Source: Phialophora verrucosa (taxonomy: Eukaryota; Ascomycota; Eurotiomycetes; Chaetothyriales; Herpotrichiellaceae). Taken from it: a DNA stretch of 64,000 nucleotides. Shown in pieces: positions 36,401 through 47,394 of the stretch. The translations under genes and the position numbers were made by a program. The notes beneath the pieces were generated by a model. The model made no database searches. It saw only the letters and a program-made list of their open reading frames with translations, and had not been told where the DNA came from. The stretch is from the NCBI GenBank assembly GCA_002099365.1, contig MSED01000006.1:2170001-2234000 (forward strand). The letters run 5' to 3'. The stretch's first letter is position 1, and each line of letters starts with the position of its first letter.

Positions 36401-38888
36401 TAGGAGCGAAAGGGTAAGAGAGTATTTAAAGCCTTCTTTAAGAATATATTATAGAATTCTTAGTACTTCTAAGGGAGTAATCGCTATATAAGCTATTCCT
36501 TAGTCTTTTCTATTTAAGGGTTTATTTAGTCTTAAATAAGTCTATTAATTTTATAAAGGCTTATAGTAAATAAAGTATTCTTCTTCTTCTTTAAGTTTCG
36601 GTAGAATCTTACCGCTCCAATTATAGTAATATCTATAGTAATTATACTTTAGGGGGATAGCGATACTTTTATATAGTTATCTTCTATTTTAATATAGCTA
36701 TCCTCTAGAGATACTTTTATATTATTACCTTTATCTATCCTCGCAGTATAGATTAATACTAATTCGCGATATATAACTTTTAGTCGGTCCTATAGGTCCC
36801 GTTTATAAGTATAGCTAGTTATAGTCTATAGAATAGATCTAATAAGTAAACACTTAACTAAAGGAGGTTTAGAGATTAGATTTAGTCTAGGTATTATTTT
36901 TAAATATATAAAACCTTAGGGGTACGAATTTTATTTATCCGCTCGATATTTATCTTTATAAGCGAATAATTAGTCCCGTCTAGTAATATCTTTCTAGTAC
37001 TATTATAAGATTACAATAACTTAAAGGCTTTAGCGAGATATATAAATCTCTTAAGTAAATATTAGCTTATCTTAATAGTCCTAAGGCTAAAGTAGGCGTT
37101 AGTTCCGTATATCTAACTATATATTAAAGTAAGTAAACTACTTTCTTCTTAAAATTAGGTTATAACTCCTTAGGTTTAGTATAAGTATAGGGAGGTTCTA
37201 TTATCTTCGTCTATTAACTTCTAGATATAGAGTTAAGATTTTAGTAATTAGCTTTCTAAGGCGCTCGTTATACCTCTTTATAGAGTAAGAGGTCTCTAAA
37301 TAAGTAATAAAGATATTTAAGAATCGAGTTAAATCGCGCGCGAGCTTAATATTAATAAAAATAAATCTATTTACTTTAAAGTCGGCTAAGGTAAAGGTTT
37401 AAATTATATATTTATTAAATAATAATTTATATAATATAGTAAAGTACTTTTCGCCTAGTAATTAACTTAAATTAATAGAGAAGATATTAATATTATACTT
37501 CCTTAAGAAGGAGACTTCTTCTAGGGTTATTCTTTTCCCGGTTCTTCTTTCTAAGCTTTACTAACCTTAATAGCCTTATTCTCGGCCTTTATAGGGTAAT
37601 CTCGAGAGAGGTGTTCTAGTTAGCGATAGGTGAAATATATCCCGGCGCGACTTAAGGCCTACTTAGTAATATTATCGTAGGTTAGTTAGTTCCGTAGAGG
37701 CTAGTTACCTTCTCTATTCGATTCTAGAAATAGTATAAGTATAGTACATATATTTAGGGTAGAAGTTAATATAGCTTTATTAGTTAGTTTATTTCTTAGT
37801 ATATAGTGAGCCTTATAGCGGGCCTTCTCTTTATTAATTAATTATAATTCTTAATTAGTTTATTAATAAATATTAATAATATCTTAATAGGTTTATAAAG
37901 TATAAAAGGTCGGTATAATTACTACTTATAAAGCTAATATTAATTTATTTTATAAGTCGAGATAAAGGTTATTTTCTAATATATCGCCTTCGCTAGTTAA
38001 GTATAGGAACTTAGTATAGAAGTCGTTAAATAGTTTTATTACCTTTATATAAAGAGCTTAATACTCTTCTTGTATATTCTCGACTCGGTAAGGGTCGGTA
38101 TAAGTTCTTATTAAGAACTCGAGTATATCTATAGTGTTAATAAATAGATCTTTCTTATTAAGGCTATAGCGGGATTATAGGTAACGTTATATATCTCTAG
38201 TAATATAGCTATATAGATATATTATCTTAACTTCTTTAGAGAGGAATTAAGAGGTATTAGCGGAGAATTTATTAAGAACCTTAGATCTTTATAACTTAAA
38301 GGTAAGCTCCTTTCTATTAAAGAGAGGCTCGAGGTTAGAGATACTAATATATTATACTAAGGCTAGTTCTAGAGTCGCGCTTCGATTATATTTAAGGTAG
38401 TTAATAATAGCTTATTTCTATATAATTTAATAATTAAGATTTATAATCTATTCCTTTTATTTAACGATCTAGATTTAGGAATCTTAGATAATACCTTTTT
38501 AGTCTATAATAATATTTCGGCCTTAGTTAATTACTTTTAGAAGGGTCTATTTAGGGATAGCTTTAACCTTAGCTATAGTCTTATACCTTAGTAGTTAGTA
38601 GAGCTATAGGGCTAATTTAATATCTCTAGCTATATACGATTTATATTAATCTATACTAATAGATCTAGGTTCGGTATTAAGAGTATTAGGTTTAGTATTC
38701 TATTTAGTAGTTAATAAGATAGTTTAGTTATTAGCCTTAAGGTTATTTAAGTTAGTTAGTTATACTATTATTAGCGGGTTTAGTTAATAATAATTAAGTT
38801 ATCGGCTTCGGTTTATTCTAGTCGGTTCTTAATCGGGTAGGATATTATAATTCCTTCCTAGGATAGTAATAAGGTAAGTTTAGTTTAA

Positions 38889-39248
38889 TATAACGGTATA
38901 GTATATTAATAAAAGAAGATAAGGCGAATACTATATAAAGATATAAATTACTTAATACTAAAAGACTAAACTAGAGAGAGAGAAAGGGCATAAAAGGCGC
39001 GGTACCTATTACCCTAGATAAATACTTCCCTCCGCTAAGGATTTCGGTATACGCGTAAGCCGCTAAAGATTTTAGTTATGTATAGCTAATTAGCGTTTAG
39101 CTGTATAATTATATAGCCTTACTTACCTAATTAGGATAAAGCTTAGTAGGTACGCGCTTTACCGGAAATAGTCGCCTATAGCCTATAGCCTTATCTTCTA
39201 TTGTACGCGGTCGCGTATATATACTCGGACCTAGTATAGGCTGTAATA
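38889..39248 (-). repeat. right LTR (5' LTR of the element)
   Basis: 360 bp, the same boundaries as the left copy. Followed by ACTAA, the RIPed target duplication. Confidence 0.9.
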
Positions 39249-39888
39249 ACTAATATATTTCCCTCTTATTTTACGGTCTATAAGGTTATATAGATAATAA
39301 AAAGTTAATAGATATTATATTTTATAGACTAATATCTTAGATATAAAATATAAGCTAGATTACTACCCCTTAACCGACCTAAAAGGTCCGGTTTAACGGC
39401 TTCTAGAAGTGACTTATACTATATTTCGAGCTAGCGATTAAGTTCCTCGTATACTCTTAGGAGTAACGTATTAGGACTAGACGAAAGGATTCTATATAAG
39501 CTTTACGACCGACCGGCGTATAAGGAGAGACTATTAGTAAAGTACACAGTATAATAGATTCGGTTAAGTAAGGACCTTACCGATATATCGGCTAAAGAGT
39601 ATAAGCTCTCTAATACGGTAATATTACTATAGGTAGGAAAGGGTAATCTATTAACTAGCGGCTTAATGCCGCTTCTTAGTTGATGGAACTCGGTAAGGAT
39701 ACCGCTGGTTAAGATAGATTATTAGTGCTCAGTTTTAGTAATAGCTACTATCAATAAATATACCACTTAATTAAGAAGCACGCCTAACTAACTCTAATAG
39801 CGCCTTCGTTACTATTCTTAGATAAATTTTCTCTACGTCTAAGTTAATTTAATTAGAGTTATGCTATATATCAGCTTTTCGTGATAAT
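39249..39888. other. RIPed spacer beyond the right LTR
   Basis: AT-rich, no recognisable gene. It probably contains the missing 3' part of the regulator pseudogene that follows, mutated beyond recognition. Confidence 0.45.
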
Positions 39889-40990
39889 AATTAAACCTAC
39901 ATTTGCTGGACACTTATTAATACCATATGTGCCAGCCTCTAGGCCATTAGAGGGTTAACCACGTAGCAGAAATAGAGGGTATAGAGAACGAGCGCCTGAG
40001 ACAGTATAAGATCTCCGCCAAACGTTATGGCCTAGGACGGAAAGAGTATTCGAAGTGCATCTCTAATTATTCTATCACCAGTATGTCTAATGGCGGTGGG
40101 GTTAATGGGGTCTAATGCAGTAGTTCCTAATGCGAGAAGACATAAAAGGAGAGTAGAGCATGAATCCTCCTGAAGCCCCTGGTTCATTATCCTCTCAAAT
40201 TGTGACATTATATCTTCCTGGTTAAATAGGGGCCGATAAGGATGCACCAGCGTTAAGTATCGTTCAAAATATGGGTCGGCGAATGACCTATTAATCTAGA
40301 GAAAGTCCTGCTCCATGTCGCCCTGCGGCGGACTGATGTGTTGCAACCACAATAACTGTGGTCGGTTTTCTTCAACCATGAAGAGAAACTCCTCTGCGAA
40401 GTCACCGACCAGTGTACGCATTTGCGGCAACGTAAGAAGACTGCTTGTGCTAGTTTGGTGACCGAGAGGGATCGTCAGTGGAGGAATTTGATCATCCGCC
40501 TGTCTCACTGGGTCCGCCAACGGGTCATCCGAATGGTTATTCTCTGCGCTTGTAGAGCTTCTAAATCCGATGCCTCGCTGCTGGAGTTGAGATATACTCG
40601 TGCCGGACATGTTATTATAGGCAAAGGTTGGCGTGGAAGACGACGTCCCCGGTGGCTGTGGTAGACTTGGACGGAGGGAGTTGATGATCATTGAGTGCTG
40701 TCATAAATCATCTTCGACCGCGTCTAAGCGGCTTAGTCGCGTATTAGACGGTTCCCGTCCGTCAGTTCTGTGGCAACTTAGCATTGGTACCAAATATACA
40801 CATCAACATTTGTGATTCGCACTCACCTTGGTGACGTCGCCTCTTGATACACGCATTGCAGACCTCTATCTCGGCACATTTTGCACGTGGGAACATTACC
40901 ATCACATCGTCGTTTTCTAGCCTGTTGTCAAGATCTGACAGCCACACAGTATCTGTTTGGGTCAGAGTACCTGTAGCGGCAGTAGTTGCA
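39889..40990 (-). pseudogene. Zn2Cys6 transcription factor, inactivated by RIP-type stops
   Basis: Exon 1 ends at 40,827 and carries the second half of a Zn2Cys6 cluster, 'ARKRRCDGNVPTCKMCRDRG' then 'LQCVYQEATSPR'; the first Cys pair is degraded, with a TGA close by. A 59-bp intron (40,768-40,826, GTGAGT...CACAG) joins in phase to 'TDGREPSNTRLSRLDAVEDD', a linker, and the fungal_trans domain: 'FADPYFERYLTLVHPYRPLF', 'LLLCLLALGTTALDP', 'RIIRDALRILFPS', 'GGDLILSQALVLYTLYF'. In-frame stops are TGA at about 40,690, TAG at about 40,298, and TAG in place of the expected Trp at about 40,032 and 39,940; then the frame dissolves into AT-rich DNA. It was probably a pathway regulator and the natural candidate for binding the CGG palindromes, but it is now dead. 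Confidence 0.82.
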
Positions 40991-41575
40991 TGCCTGACTT
41001 GCCCGCCTCGGAGTAGACTCCATGTTGCTAATTGCAGCAGAGCACTTGAGACGTGACAAGCATATCTACCAGTCAAGAGCGTCCCCAGAGTGGTATCGCT
41101 GTCCCATCCCAGTCTGGTGCGGTGCGCAAGTCTGGGTGGAGGCGAAGTTGAGTCTGGAGCCGAGAAATGAACTGTCAAACGCCTGCACCTGGGCGTCAAA
41201 CATGCCAAGGGGCTAGTATGTATTAAGTACCTACAATGCTCCTTGCGACACTGGCACTTGTCGACAAGTTGGGAGGTACCTCGATGTATCCAGAAAGCTG
41301 TAATATTCCCATGCTCATACAGTCATACTGACCTGATTACCTATAATGTACATATTTACAAATTAATGTTCTGTGTTGCCGCCTCATAACCGATAGGCTA
41401 TCTCAGTGATTCGTAAATCGGCATCGTGTTGACTCATGAAGTTCGGATACGACAGCGATACCGTCTGATTTCTCGATGGCAGAACGATCTACTCTGCGAA
41501 AAAAATGTCGTGATGCTTGAGGGCAGACGAGGTGTGAGGGCAGAAGACCGGCTATTGCTCTGCGGCCTGCCGAGG
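40991..41575. other. intergenic, nothing recognised
   Basis: Former promoter side of the regulator pseudogene. Normal GC, no gene or repeat recognised. Confidence 0.5.
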
Positions 41576-41844
41576 TGTTGAACCGAGCATACTCCGAGGC
41601 ACCTCGTCGGCGCCGTTATACCTAAAAGTGGCAGAGAAGGCCTTTTCAGACAACGGCGTGTCTCAAGAGTGCCTCAAGAGTGCCCCGAGTGCCTCAGAGG
41701 TGCCTCGGCGGCGGTGTTGAGGCAGAGAGGCACAGGCGTCTTTCAGATATATAAGAAGGCGCAAAGACCTCTGTAAATAAGCAGACAGACAGAGACCGCA
41801 ATGGCACATACATACATGAATGCAAACAGCCCCTCAGCTCAACA
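41576..41844. mobile_element. solo LTR, copy 1 (269 bp)
   Basis: Begins TGTTGAACCGAG and ends CTCAGCTCAACA (TG...CA with a 6-bp inverted repeat TGTTGA/TCAACA). It is flanked by the perfect 5-bp duplication CGAGG (41,571-41,575 and 41,845-41,849). It contains short GAGTGCCTC repeats and a TATA-like AGATATATAAGAAGG. The second copy is at 47,766. No internal retrotransposon region is attached, so it is a solo LTR from recombination. It is not RIPed. Confidence 0.92.
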
Positions 41845-41849
41845 CGAGG

Positions 41850-42908
41850 CTATGGGATCATCACTAGCGTACGCTCAACATCACCGTAAACAATTAACAA
41901 AGAAAATTGTAATAAAATTCCCTCCAGCCTTCAGTCCCATCCCAGGATGTGAATGAAGATGACAAGATAAGGCGGACGACGAGCTCCCACTCCACGTGGT
42001 GTCCGCTGGGAACTCTCAGAAAAACGGCCCAGCTGTCTCTGAGTGCCAGGAGGAGCTCAACAAACGCGGTAATCCTCTCACGAACGACGCGTCGAAGTCC
42101 CGAAAATCACCCTCTGCACCTCACGAAACACCCAACACTACGGCCCCAGTACGCGGGAAGGGGGTGGCGCCTCTTTCATGTACGCCCCTAGAAGGAAGAT
42201 GGACTTCGGCTTTCCATCTTCCTACCCGACTATAGTTTACGGTATCGGAGGTTGAAGAGTACGAGGCGAAGAGGCGGAGTTGAAGGAAAGAGATGGTCTA
42301 CCTATAGAACAATCACACCCGATAGAAGAACTCACATTTTAGGAATCACCACATCAAATCACACCATTACTACCAACACCATATATAGCTCAGAACGGAT
42401 CTTCAAGACACGTCACATACTGCCACTTAAACTGCTAGCCGACATCGCAGCACGCCATTCACGCGAAGGACGCCTTAGCGACGCGTCCGGTTGCTGATGG
42501 TGTCCCGGTCGTCAAGAGCGAGCACTGACCCGGGGAACATCAACGAGCACGCCCCCGGACACTTCAAGTACTTCCATTACGGTCACATCGGCACTTCATG
42601 AAGCGTATCCCAAATAAGCAACTATTGCAAGGAGCAGCCAATCGCACAGCAGCTTAGCGATAAAAGAACACAGACACAGAAGAAAGAACTGGACGGGGCC
42701 CGTAGATCACATCTAGCGGTCACGTCTACGGTACGCGCATACACGTACGCAGACGAGTGAATATTGCTATATAGAAGAAGAGAAGGGCCGGGAAGGGCCT
42801 AATATAACATAGATACAGAACCATCTTTAGGATTGTTAGTGGGGAATCCCTACTAATAGTCGAACTACTACATAGCTGCCTTAGGCGGCTAGGGCAATCT
42901 ATAAATAT

Positions 42909-42976
<68 letters not shown>

Positions 42977-43504
42977 GTCAGGAACTCGAACGAGTCGTAG
43001 CTTTCGAGAGAAAAATCACAGGGTGGCAGCAGAAGGGCAAGTAAAAGTTGACGCTCTTCGAAAAGTGCATCTCCTACAGCTTTCGAAATGCTGTCATACT
43101 GTACTTTCTGGCACGCGAGGAGGGGAGCCCAAAAAGTGTCCCACAAAATTCAGTGGTAGTTTGCTAGTCTCAGCACACCTTCGTCCACACCCATCAAACC
43201 TATTAATAGTCGAGGAGGATAATGATCTTTGCTGGAAACGAGCCCAGTTTTGGAACTGTCGACGAGGATTCAAAATTGTCGTACAGGACTGACACAGGGT
43301 TTATATGTATTGTAGCATTCGGCGCAAGTTCAGCCCTCGAAGAGCCGCGTCGTCGAAGGATCGACCTGCATTGTGCATGGATCGTCTACGAGAACGGAGA
43401 AGAATGGGCCTCGACGAGGCAACATCTTGCGTGCGGAATGGCGGCACAACTGTCGCGTTGCCTTAGCCGAACACCTAAGTACATGTTCACCCGTTACATG
43501 AGCA
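41850..43504. other. no recognised gene; contains (AAC)n tract
   Basis: Normal GC. Frames at 41,949-42,497 have no domain. The stretch 42,700-42,908 directly before the (AAC)n tract resembles a LINE 3' end ('GCGGCTAGGGCAATCTATAA' then AAC repeats), but no coding part or second copy is visible here. Frames at 43,023-43,683 (+) are unsupported. Confidence 0.45.
42909..42976. repeat. (AAC)n microsatellite
   Basis: About 22 perfect CAA/AAC units. It may be the tail of a non-LTR retrotransposon fragment lying to its left. It generates a false poly-Cys frame on the minus strand. Confidence 0.95.
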
Positions 43505-44119
43505 TTAGTTTGTTGCTAAGCGTCTCAAGAGGACTAAGATTGGGCATCTCCACCGAACCTGGGCAGATACGGCTGCAACCAAGGACCGAAGATGGCTATG
43601 CATGGAGATGTCTCCCAGAAAAGCGGCACCTCTTCGCAAAACAGTTGAGTAAGCACTCTGTTGGACCATACATGGAACTCTGAGAAGTTGGCACGTCATT
43701 CGGAGCGATTGCTCAACCAGCATGCTCGGACGGATCATCACAACCTGGCGTAAGAATAGTGCGCTCGGGACCCTCATGGGTGTATTGCTACTAATGGCCG
43801 TTGTACGAGTTTCCGTACGGTATTGGATTTCTTGGTAGGTGCCACGGCTGCAGAATGAAGTCCTGATTCGTCTTTGGGGTTTGCCACCGGCCTTGGAGAA
43901 CATCAACGAGTGGTAGTAAGACATCAAGTGCCAAATTGCGCCAGAGTCGTCACTGCTTTTGACAATGGATTTCTTGACCAGGCTTTCGGCGTCGAAGTGC
44001 AAAAGGTTCGCCAATGGGCCATAAAGCCGTCGGTCCCCAGGAGATAGCCTGCCGCGTGGGAGACCTTCAACCCGATGGAGGAGTTGATCCATCAGCATCA
44101 ACAACTTGGAAAGACTCAA
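43505..44119 (-). CDS. unrecognised open frame, possible gene fragment
   Basis: 204 codons open on the minus strand, but the first codon is TTG, so it is not a complete gene as such. The N-terminal part ('LLMLMDQLLHRVEGLPRGRL', 'YGPLANLLHFDAESLVKK', 'GAIWHLMSYYHSLMFSKAGG') has the look of the helical middle domain of a fungal transcription factor. The rest is rich in Arg and Ser and may be out of frame. It lies 170 bp downstream of the transporter gene on the same strand. I cannot name it; a decayed regulator fragment is a guess. Confidence 0.3.
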   Translation of the reverse strand: MSLSKLLMLMDQLLHRVEGLPRGRLSPGDRRLYGPLANLLHFDAESLVKKSIVKSSDDSGAIWHLMSYYHSLMFSKAGGKPQRRIRTSFCSRGTYQEIQYRTETRTTAISSNTPMRVPSALFLRQVVMIRPSMLVEQSLRMTCQLLRVPCMVQQSAYSTVLRRGAAFLGDISMHSHLRSLVAAVSAQVRWRCPILVLLRRLATN

Positions 44120-44287
44120 CCCTATAAATGTAGTTCAGGCTCCAGTGCCGATTTAGGCTATCGGCAGTACTCAAGCCATATAAGGAAGAAGAATATAAGC
44201 AAGGAGAGAGGTGGGCCAGCTCATGCTATATTGTGCGTCGGTGTCAATCTCAACCCACTCAATTTCTTGATCTGATGTTAAGCGTGC

Positions 44288-46461
44288 CTAGACACGCTCG
44301 GCATAGGTAGATCCCATCTTCGGGTCCAATGGAACAGATGGATCTCCTGGACGTTCCTTCGGAAAATGCAATAATTCAGGTTTCTCTTCTTTGGTAGAGC
44401 GGGTGATGTACCGCTTGAAAAACCATGGCGTAGACCTGCGGAGTTCGAAGCTGATGAATGACCTTGTAGGCACGGCAAAGAGATGGTCCATCTCTTCCAA
44501 ACTACGCTGTTTGGTCTCTGGTACGAAGAGGTATATCAACACGAACATGAAGACATTGAGCCCGGCGAAGAAGCCAAAAGCCCCTGGCGTGGTGAAGGCG
44601 AGCAGGATGCGCGGAAATGTGAGGCCGAGGACTGAAGCCCATAAATTGACCCAGGCAACGGACCAGCACATGCCAATGTCGCGATGGGTTATGGGCCATA
44701 TTTCGGCAGAGTAAGTGAACGGGACGGGTCCGGCACCGGGACTGTAGCAAATGTCGAAGAGGTAAATGAACAGGGCAACCAATCCCAGACGGGTGGTTGC
44801 GTTGTGGATATAGAACGACATGCCGGCGGCGAGGAGGGTCCAGAACATATTCGGGAAGGTGAAAAGGAGTAGAGCACGGCGGCCAAATGTGTCGATTGTC
44901 CAGACTGCGGGCCATGCAAAGAGAAAGTTGACTATGCCAAAGCCCCAGGTCGCAAGCAGGGCATCAATGTTCGTTGCACCAGCATTGACGAAGATCGTGG
45001 AAGAATAAAACGCAATGATATTGACTAGAGAAAAGTGTTATTAGCAGCTTGTCAGGTTATATCTCGATCCCGACTGAAGCGGACACGTCGTCTTGTCAGG
45101 GTCATGGAATGAGGAATAACGTACTACCACAGAAGATCTGACTCATCATGACGACCGAAGCCGCCTGATTAGCTCTTCGAAGACGAGGGATCGTAACGAT
45201 TTCGATGAGTCTTGTGACGAAGTTGTTAGACTTTGAGAAACCTGAGGCTTCGACGAGTTGTCTTTCCTGTTCGGCATGAGCATGAATATGATACAGATCT
45301 CTAGCGGCCTGCAATTCAGAATTCCTGAGCTTGCCTAGTGATCTATACGCAGCGGCGTAGCGCCCCTTCGATACCAGCCAACGGGGCGACTCGGGGACCA
45401 GAAATATCCCAAGCAGTAGAGGCACTGCGGGAATGAAAGCGGAACCAAGTTGCAAACGCCAGACAATGTTCTCCGGCGTGACGTTGACGACGGCCAGGTT
45501 TGCACTCGTGCCTAGTAGGATGCCGAAAGCCGTCCACGTCTGCCAGCTCATGACAAGACCGCCGCGGATATTGGTGGGTGCTGCTTCGGCGGAGAAGAGG
45601 GGAACCGTGACTTCTTTGAGTCCCATGCCAATACCCAAGAGAATACGGACGACAACGAGCTGTTGCCAGTTTTGGGTAAGTGCTGATCCTAAGGGGGCGG
45701 CAACGGAGAAGATGGCACCAATGAAGATAGTCATTCGGCGACCTAGGACGTTGTTGATAGGTTCAGAAAGCCATGCCGTACTTGGACCAGTCAGCATGCT
45801 CTTGGGAGATGGCAGGGGCTCAACTTACAATACGGCAATGGCCATGTAAGGACAGCCATTGACAAACCCTATGAGCCAGGAATTCTCTTCACAAGTACCA
45901 GCAGCGGTGCACGCCGGGCCAGAGTCTGAAATCCCAAACGCAAGCGGCCAGGAGAGATTGGCTCCGTTGGATCCTGTAAACACGTTCGGCAGTCAGTCAA
46001 GGTTTCTATGAACTCAAGGCCTTGGTGGCAGAAAGGATCTCAGCAATCGTCTTACCCGTCTGATCCCAGCCTTGAACTGCTGCACCGATGGAGCTTAGCA
46101 AAATGAGGAAGTAGAGAATTCTGGGATGGCTCCAGCGATGACTTGTCTCCCGACGAAGGTGTTCTTTGTCGCTCTCGTCGAGTTCTTCGATGGCATCCCA
46201 CGAGTGAGGCTTCTGGGCGACCAGTGCTCCCTTCTTCAAGAGTGGCAGCACTTCGGTGAGGCCATACCGGTTGGCAAAGACCGTGACTTGTTCGAAAAGA
46301 TGGGTCTTTTCAATGCCATGCAGTGGATTTTTCAACCTAGGAACGCAATAATCAGAATCGTGATGTTCTGGGGCCTTGGTGCAGATGCTAGCGTACTTTT
46401 CGCTCGGAACATCGTCCTTGTGGCCAAAGTTGACATTTTGTGATGCAGGGCTAACGGACAT
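44288..46461 (-). CDS. MFS sugar/polyol transporter
   Basis: A plasma-membrane H+ symporter of the fungal sugar porter family is expected. Exons on the minus strand: 46461-46056, 45973-45829, 45780-45128 and 45024-44288 with introns of 82, 48 and 103 bp, all in phase, giving 646 residues. The long cytoplasmic N-terminus (about 120 residues, with 'LLKKGALVAQ') precedes 'GAAVQGWDQTG' (131-136 for the last six). Sugar-porter signatures follow: 'EPINNVLGRRMTIFIGAIFS', 'RILLGIGMGLKEVTVPLFSA', 'PESPRW', 'WTIDTFGRRALLLF' and 'VPETKQRSLEEMD'. This GWDQTG branch is often annotated as polyol or sugar transporter in filamentous fungi. No frame is broken. Two CGG palindromes lie 386 and 554 bp upstream of the ATG, suggesting the same control as ALDH and SDR. 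An intron donor at 45,127 is the least certain boundary. Confidence 0.9.
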
Positions 46462-46846
46462 ACTATAGTAGCAGATGTAGTCAGAAATACTTCAGGAAAC
46501 CACAACGGGTACAATCGTGGAGTTCATGACAGGGGGAAAGTCACTTACATGCTGCCTACCTCGTTAGGCCGAGCCTCTATTGTCGACATTGCCAAAGACA
46601 ATTGAGTTGGTGAACAGATCTTGATCACGGCAGGGCTCCAAACGAACTCCAAAGTAGAGCTCGTTGGAAGAGAGAGATACAAGTGCACAACAAGCACACT
46701 TTATAGACGGACTGCCAGAGCAGCCTTCAGACCTGGCCATGTTGAGCGCAAGCCACATGTCTTTTTCCAAGCCATACGCGGGGTCCCGCATCTCTCCAGG
46801 CCTATTGGATTCCCCACAGTTCTTCTAGACAAATTCGACGTTCAAT

Positions 46847-46871
46847 TTAGCGGCGGGCATATCGACCGCCG
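46847..46871. promoter_or_regulatory. CGGCGG-N9-CCGCCG palindrome, copy 3
   Basis: TTAGCGGCGG, nine bases, CCGCCG, 386 bp upstream of the MFS transporter start. Same left half as copies 1, 2 and 4. Confidence 0.65.
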
Positions 46872-47014
46872 GAACCGTCTCTAGCAAGGCTACGGGACAA
46901 TGCACCCAGCCAAATGCCTGTACATAGTTACATTCAACCATTCCGCGCGACAAGAGCTGCCTCAAGCTGTATGGTCAAGTCGATGTGAATATTTGAATTC
47001 TGCTCCCAGGTGCA

Positions 47015-47038
47015 TTAGCGGCGGCATGGTGCCCGCCG
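47015..47038. promoter_or_regulatory. CGGCGG-N8-CCGCCG palindrome, copy 4
   Basis: TTAGCGGCGG, eight bases, CCGCCG, 168 bp from copy 3 (start to start; 16 helical turns) and 554 bp upstream of the transporter start. Confidence 0.65.
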
Positions 47039-47394
47039 AAAACGTCAGCTTCGACTCTGCAGGCCGCAGTATTTCGGCGTAGGTAGCTGCTGTTCGTAAT
47101 TTACGAATGGGTCACCGAGCACAGTGACCTTCTTTCCATTTCACTAGTATTGTCTGGCGAAATCCTCCTCGCTAAATAGATGAGGGTGGCCGTGAATGCA
47201 CGCGAGTTATATAGCAGGGTATTCAGAGCAACCATATCTACCGTTCATTACAAAAATTCATTACGAGATTCTTTCCTCGTGTCGATGTCAGGAGCCCACG
47301 AGTGTGCAAATGTCCGCTATTGGTTGATCAGTCATTTTATGGTTAGTATTCGTTACGACTCTCCGCGGATGATCGAACGAGCGAGGATACGTTG

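Larger units (their letters stand above)
33059..39248 (-). mobile_element. full-length RIPed Ty3/Gypsy LTR retrotransposon
   Basis: Direct LTRs of 360 bp (33,059-33,418 and 38,889-39,248) bracket 5.5 kb. The 5-bp flanks are ACTAG on the left and ACTAA on the right, a target duplication differing by one RIP-type G to A. A polypurine tract (complement of ACCCCCCCTCTTT at 33,421) adjoins the left LTR, so the element reads on the minus strand. Gag has a zinc knuckle at about 37,590-37,650 (remnant 'YFTYR'-stop-'LEHLSRDY', from CxxCx4Hx4C). RT at 35,880-36,240 shows 'KKDRYPLPLINETLA', 'ARVFTKLNI' and 'IIAYLDNILIY'. RNase H at about 35,210-35,480 shows 'ETNASDGVI' and 'VLTNYKALEYFISK'. The integrase should lie at 33.5-35 kb but is too degraded to delimit. 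Dozens of TAA and TAG make it inactive. Confidence 0.92.

Noticed and set aside
42889..43146. Minus-strand frame with 22 consecutive Cys
   Set aside because: Translation of the (AAC)n tract; not a protein.
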